Position numbers and translations under genes: made by a program
Assembly (NCBI RefSeq): GCF_021513195.1
Contig: NZ_CP090974.1
Span: forward strand, 1,872,001-1,936,000
Direction: 5' to 3'
Source: Shewanella sp. OMA3-2
GTDB taxonomy: Bacteria; Pseudomonadota; Gammaproteobacteria; Enterobacterales; Shewanellaceae
DNA length: 64,000 bases
Shown here: in pieces, positions 60,690-64,000 of the stretch
Numbering within the stretch: the first letter of the stretch is position 1
How the letters are laid out: every line of letters starts with the position of its first letter
The notes under the pieces: model-generated
The model's input: only the letters and a program-made list of their open reading frames with translations
Databases searched by the model: none
What the model was told of the DNA's origin: nothing

Positions 60690-61740
60690 ATTAGAAGCGC
60701 TAGTTGCTCAGTCAGCATTAAACTTATTGCCTGATAATGTTGTCAGCTTGCTGCTCGAGCTTGTACCTGCTAATCAACTGGGAGAATTAGCTCAACATTG
60801 CGTCGGTGTTGAGCACTTGTCAGGAGGGTTGAGCAATCAGAATTACCTGCTTAAATGCCAATTTGAACAGGTGCAAAAATCACAAGTACTAAGAGTTAAT
60901 CAAGCAGATGCAGTATGGTGTTCTCGTCAAGATGAAGTGGCAAGTTGGCGCCATGCTCAAGAAAAAGCAATAGCACCTAAATTACATTTTTACAGTGATA
61001 ACTATGAAATTTATCTCAGTGATTTTATTACCGAAACTACACCTTGGAATAAAGCTTATCATGAGTATGGTGTTAATACCCCTCGTCAGAGTGAGCTACT
61101 CATAGGCACATCAAAATCACAACCTGTTATGCAACTGCTTAATGTATTAAAAGTATTATCAACGCTGCCTTTACCTGAAAAAAAGGTGAGTATACAACAG
61201 CAATGGCAAGAGTATCAGCTGCAGCTTACAGACTCTTTTCAGTACCAAACTGCTGAATGGCAACACTGTTTTAAGCAAATAAACAATCAAAGCGAAATGG
61301 TTAAACAGTGGTTTTATGCGTTAGAGGAATGTTTAATTGCGCCGACTTTTTGCCATAGAGATTTAACTCCCTTTAACTTGTTGTTGAACACTAGCGGCTA
61401 TCAAAGTGCAGATTTAGCCAAATTAATCTGTATTGATTTTGAATATGCAGCCACCAGTCATCCTCTTGTTGATTTAGCTTCAATATTGGCAACCCATAGT
61501 TTATCCACACAACAAACAGATACTCTGTTGCAAGCCTATTTTCAATGGCAAGCACAAACGGCATCTCCCTCATTGAATGATAATGCCGCTAAATGTGTAG
61601 CATATGCGATAAATTGTTATTGGCTATTTTGTGCTATGTGGGCTTTATTGATGGCAAGAGATAATCGCCAAAGCTTTCAGCCCTTGTACCATAGATATTA
61701 TTCATTAATTGATTTTAGCAGCCCACAAATCAGAACGTAG
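60683..61740 (+). CDS. APH/ThiK-type phosphotransferase, predicted thiamin kinase
   Basis: The protein kinase-like phosphotransferase fold has about 350 residues. It has SGGLSNQNYLLKC near residue 47, the catalytic-loop HRDLTPFNLLLN near 225 and the metal-binding IDFEYAATSHPLVDLA near 250. The ATG at 60683 lies inside the end of pnuT, so translation is coupled. Phosphorylation would trap imported thiamin, as in pnuT-kinase pairs elsewhere. The E. coli counterpart ThiK also lies near hinT and ycfL. Choline/aminoglycoside-type alternatives cannot be excluded. Confidence 0.8.
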
Positions 61741-61749
61741 AAAATAGCC

Positions 61750-61790
61750 ATTCACTGCTGCAAAATGTCTCTTCAAAGATCAACAGCCCT
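61750..61790. mobile_element. Truncated MITE end
   Basis: On the minus strand this reads GGGCTGTTGATCTTTGAAG and then matches the left end of the MITEs for about 40 bases. TA follows at 61791-61792. The rest of the element is gone; the phosphotransferase stop codon lies 10 bases away. Confidence 0.7.
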
Positions 61791-61874
61791 AAGAATATAT
61801 ATTGTCCAGTCTTGCTGAGTTTTGGTTTGAATGCGTTTTTTGAAATATTATTGGCTTATGCAGGGTCTTATCTA

Positions 61875-61924
61875 GGGCAATCGTTGATTTTTGCTGGTTT
61901 GTTGCAGCGAAGATCAACCGGCCC
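61875..61924. mobile_element. 50-bp MITE derivative made of two facing ends
   Basis: GGGC…CGTTGATTTTTGCTGG is followed by GCAGCGAAGATCAACCGGCCC. Both ends match the MITE termini and TA flanks each side (61873-61874, 61925-61926). The interior is deleted. The element is in the 5' region of the DoxX gene. Confidence 0.72.
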
Positions 61925-62007
61925 TAATCATACCTATTTAAATATTATTTCAGACATGGTTCAAGCGCTAGATTGTTGAAACGTCCGTGTTAATGAAAGG
62001 AAGCAAG

Positions 62008-62607
62008 ATGCAAATATTATTTGTTTTATATCAAAAGATACTTCACAAGCTGGCTTATATTGAGGGGCTTGCGCCACTGGCACTACGAATTTACCTTGCG
62101 CCAGTATTGATGCAAGCTGGATACAATAAATTAGCCCATTTTGAAGATACAGCGACCTGGTTTGGTCATCCTGATTGGGGACTTGGCCTGCCAATGCCTG
62201 AAGTCATGGCCGCTTTAGCTGCTGGGACTGAATTTATCGGTGGATTTTTGTTACTTATTGGATTAGCAACAAGGCTGATAGCATTACCTTTGATAGCAAC
62301 AATGGCAGTGGCAGCTTTTGCAGTTCATTGGCAAAATGGCTGGTTAGCCATTGCTGATGGTAACTCATGGCTTGCTAATGACAGAGTGCTAGAGGCTGGA
62401 GATAAATTAGCCGCGGCTAAAGCTATTTTGCAGCAACATGGCCATTATGAATGGCTAACAAGTTCGGGTAACTTTGTGATTTTGAATAATGGTATTGAGT
62501 TTGCTATTACCTATTTGCTAATGCTATTAGCGCTACTGTTTATCGGCGGAGGGCGTTTCGTCAGTGTCGATTATTATATTCAGCGCTTTATGGCCAAAAC
62601 TACCTAG
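62008..62607 (+). CDS. DoxX-family membrane protein
   Basis: This protein of 199 residues has about four membrane helices. The DoxX phrases LRIYLAPVLMQAGYNKLAHF and GTEFIGGFLLLIGLATRL are present. Members take part in quinone-linked or thiol redox processes, but the role is often unknown. The ATG at 62008 has AAAGGA at correct distance. Residues about 110-150 form a loop (NGWLAIADGNSWLAND) typical of the longer subgroup. The gene is single and ends in a terminator. Confidence 0.88.
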   Translation: MQILFVLYQKILHKLAYIEGLAPLALRIYLAPVLMQAGYNKLAHFEDTATWFGHPDWGLGLPMPEVMAALAAGTEFIGGFLLLIGLATRLIALPLIATMAVAAFAVHWQNGWLAIADGNSWLANDRVLEAGDKLAAAKAILQQHGHYEWLTSSGNFVILNNGIEFAITYLLMLLALLFIGGGRFVSVDYYIQRFMAKTT

Positions 62608-62673
62608 ATATTATTCATGGAATGAGGATGAGTAATGGTATTAGGCTTATTTAACCTCAATTAAACCTAATGT

Positions 62674-62702
62674 AAATATCCCACCAAACCGGTGGGATAT
62701 TT
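62674..62702 (+). terminator. Intrinsic terminator after the DoxX gene
   Basis: The perfect 12-bp stem AAATATCCCACC with its complement, around a 5-base loop, ends in TTTG. Confidence 0.8.
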
Positions 62703-62744
62703 GTTATTATCAGCCCAAGTAAAGTCATCAGTAGGACAAATATT

Positions 62745-63293
62745 TTGAAAGCATCTGAACTCTTATTAACTCGCCAGTCTAGCCCAAGGCTAACCACTCC
62801 AGCACCAACGATAGAGCAACTTGACTTTATTCTTAATGCCGCAGCTCGTGTACCTGATCATGGTGGATTAACGCCATGGGAGTTTATTATTGCTCAGGGT
62901 GATGGCCTGACTCGTCTTGCTGAAATATTTGTCAGTGCAGCAAAAAAGTCACAAGCCGATGAAGCATTAATCGAAAAAGCTGAAAAAATGCCCTTTAGAG
63001 CGCCATTGGTTATTACTGTGGTAGCCAAAACCCAAGTTCATCCTAAAGTGCCTATGTTAGAGCAACACATTGCAGCAGGTTGTGCAGCAATGGCGATGCA
63101 GCAAGCAGTATTTTCATTAGGTTTAGGGGCTGTATGGCGCTCGGGAGATTTTGCTTTTGACAGAAACGTGCATCAAGATTTAGGCTTGAATGACAATGAT
63201 CAAATAGTCGGCTTTTTATATATAGGTACGCCAACAGTAACGGCGCCAATAAAGTCACTTAAAGAGGGACGTCAGTTTGCGCGCTTTTTGTAG
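62745..63293 (+). CDS. YdjA-like nitroreductase
   Basis: This minimal FMN-dependent nitroreductase has 182 residues, the length of E. coli YdjA. The segments LLLTRQSSPRL near residue 6 and RVPDHGGLTPWEF near residue 35 bind FMN, and AVWRSGDFAFDR is typical of YdjA. The TTG start at 62745 has AGGA 9 bases upstream and gives the conserved N-terminus KASELLLTRQ. It reduces nitroaromatics or similar; the natural substrate is unknown. A single gene. Confidence 0.9.
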   Translation: MKASELLLTRQSSPRLTTPAPTIEQLDFILNAAARVPDHGGLTPWEFIIAQGDGLTRLAEIFVSAAKKSQADEALIEKAEKMPFRAPLVITVVAKTQVHPKVPMLEQHIAAGCAAMAMQQAVFSLGLGAVWRSGDFAFDRNVHQDLGLNDNDQIVGFLYIGTPTVTAPIKSLKEGRQFARFL

Positions 63294-63458
63294 TAAGTAA
63301 ATACTTTGTAGTGCGTAAATACTAAGGGGCGTTATCTAGCCCTTTATACTTGAAAGCCTTGTATGTGCTGTATATTACCTTGTGAGCACATACATTTGGG
63401 CTTTAATGCTTACGATATGATTTAAGATAAGATTTACTGAGATTATCAAATAACCACT

Positions 63459-63662
63459 TTATTCAAGCGACTCTAGTGGTAATGAGTTTTGAAACACATA
63501 ATAACCTAATGGCCCCATCAATAAGCTTATTCCACTCCAAAACCAGCGTTTACTGTTGCTTATATGCGCATGCGAGGTAATCGCACGATAACAAAATAAA
63601 ACATGTAATAGCATCAGGGTAATAAGCAGTAACACTAGCGTAATATCCATATTGTCCATGTC
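63459..63662 (-). CDS. Small two-helix membrane protein (PLDc_N-like)
   Basis: The 67-residue product has two membrane segments (about 5-23 and 40-58) and a basic loop between them. The phrase KRWFWSGISLLMGPLGYYVF resembles the PLDc_N two-helix domain. The ATG at 63662 has AAAGGA at good distance. The frame extends to 63695, but that longer start has no clear site. The function is unknown; codon use looks normal. About 190 gene-free bases follow upstream. Confidence 0.65.
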   Translation of the reverse strand, partial: DMDNMDITLVLLLITLMLLHVLFCYRAITSHAHISNSKRWFWSGISLLMGPLGYYVFQNSLPLESLE

Positions 63663-63885
63663 ATTTTTCCTTTGCGTTTCTGCAATGACTTTCATTAAGT
63701 GTAATTGTTAATTGTAACTTTGCTGCAAAATAGTTAAAAATCCATATTATTATTTAGCCGCATTAGATACTGTAAGTTAATCTACCTGAAGTTTACTCTA
63801 AATAAAAGAGACTTAAGTCATTAAAATTTAAATATTTATTTCTAATCACATAAGGTTAATACTTAATAACTATTTTATGATGATT

Positions 63886-64000
63886 TTAGTGGTATTGCTT
63901 TTTTTCATCTAACCAAAGTGGGTATTTAATCATCACTTGTTTAAATAAATCATTGCTAATTAGCAATGCTAGCCATTGTTGTACTTTGATATAACCACAA
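63886..64000 (-). CDS. 3' end of an unidentified gene (partial)
   Basis: A minus-strand frame enters from the right edge and runs 37 codons to a TAA. Its residues (KVQQWLALLISNDLF, KYPLWLDE) have a natural composition and no competing frame is longer. It is too short to name. The A/T-rich 190 bases between it and the preceding small gene show no feature. Confidence 0.5.
   Translation of the reverse strand, partial: CGYIKVQQWLALLISNDLFKQVMIKYPLWLDEKKQYH

Overview
The window looks like chromosomal DNA of an AT-rich gammaproteobacterium of the genus Shewanella. The evidence is a small tetraheme cytochrome that closely resembles CctA/STC at 51220-51555, the gene order around htpG-cnoX-adk-gsk and cctA-htpX, a DUF3083-type protein, and a 16S gene of Alteromonadales type. 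The low GC content suggests a cold-adapted, S. frigidimarina-like species, but that is inference. Most of the window is core genome. There is no prophage, CRISPR array or intact insertion sequence.

Region by region. 1-9.5 kb: the 3' part of a secreted lipase, sohB, an AraC-type regulator, and two minus-strand genes for diheme cytochrome-like proteins. One of these is frameshifted and the other is fused to a beta-helix domain. DUF3083 and tesA follow. 9.5-21.4 kb: the ABC pair ybbA-ybbP diverges from tesA, then recR, htpG (with a clear sigma-32 promoter), cnoX, adk, gsk, nadE and a WD40-like lipoprotein. 21.4-33.5 kb: a small conserved protein, an alpha/beta hydrolase that overlaps a diguanylate cyclase tail to tail, a DUF4212-sodium:solute symporter-DUF294/CBS-exonuclease cluster (the DUF294 gene carries a frameshift), a FabH-like synthase with a GntR regulator, and gmhB. 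33.5-40 kb: one rrn operon (16S, tRNA-Ile, tRNA-Ala, 23S, 5S). It has a terminator-like hairpin in its spacer and ends in about four tandem ~151-bp copies of the 5S tail plus terminator. 40-51 kb: a PAS-GGDEF-EAL protein, a double PTPS-fold protein, an M23 peptidase, yecM, an L,D-transpeptidase, a K+ channel, a MATE exporter, pepE and htpX. Two full copies of a ~276-bp MITE lie here, and one sits inside the yecM stop codon. 51-57 kb: cctA, a decayed nasA-like nitrate reductase, a CsgD-like regulator, an M61 peptidase, then hinT, two thioesterases and ycfL. 57-61.7 kb: a TPP-riboswitch-controlled thiamin salvage operon (TonB receptor, thiamin-binding protein, PnuT, kinase). 61.7-64 kb: MITE remnants, DoxX, a nitroreductase, a small membrane protein and the 3' end of an unidentified gene.

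The best candidates for a second look are the tandem 5S-tail/terminator array, the terminator-like hairpin inside the rrn spacer, the MITE that rebuilds the yecM stop codon, the beta-helix/diheme fusion with its damaged paralogue, the asymmetric tandem PTPS protein and the complete thiamin uptake operon. No wholly unknown multi-gene system could be demonstrated by reading alone.
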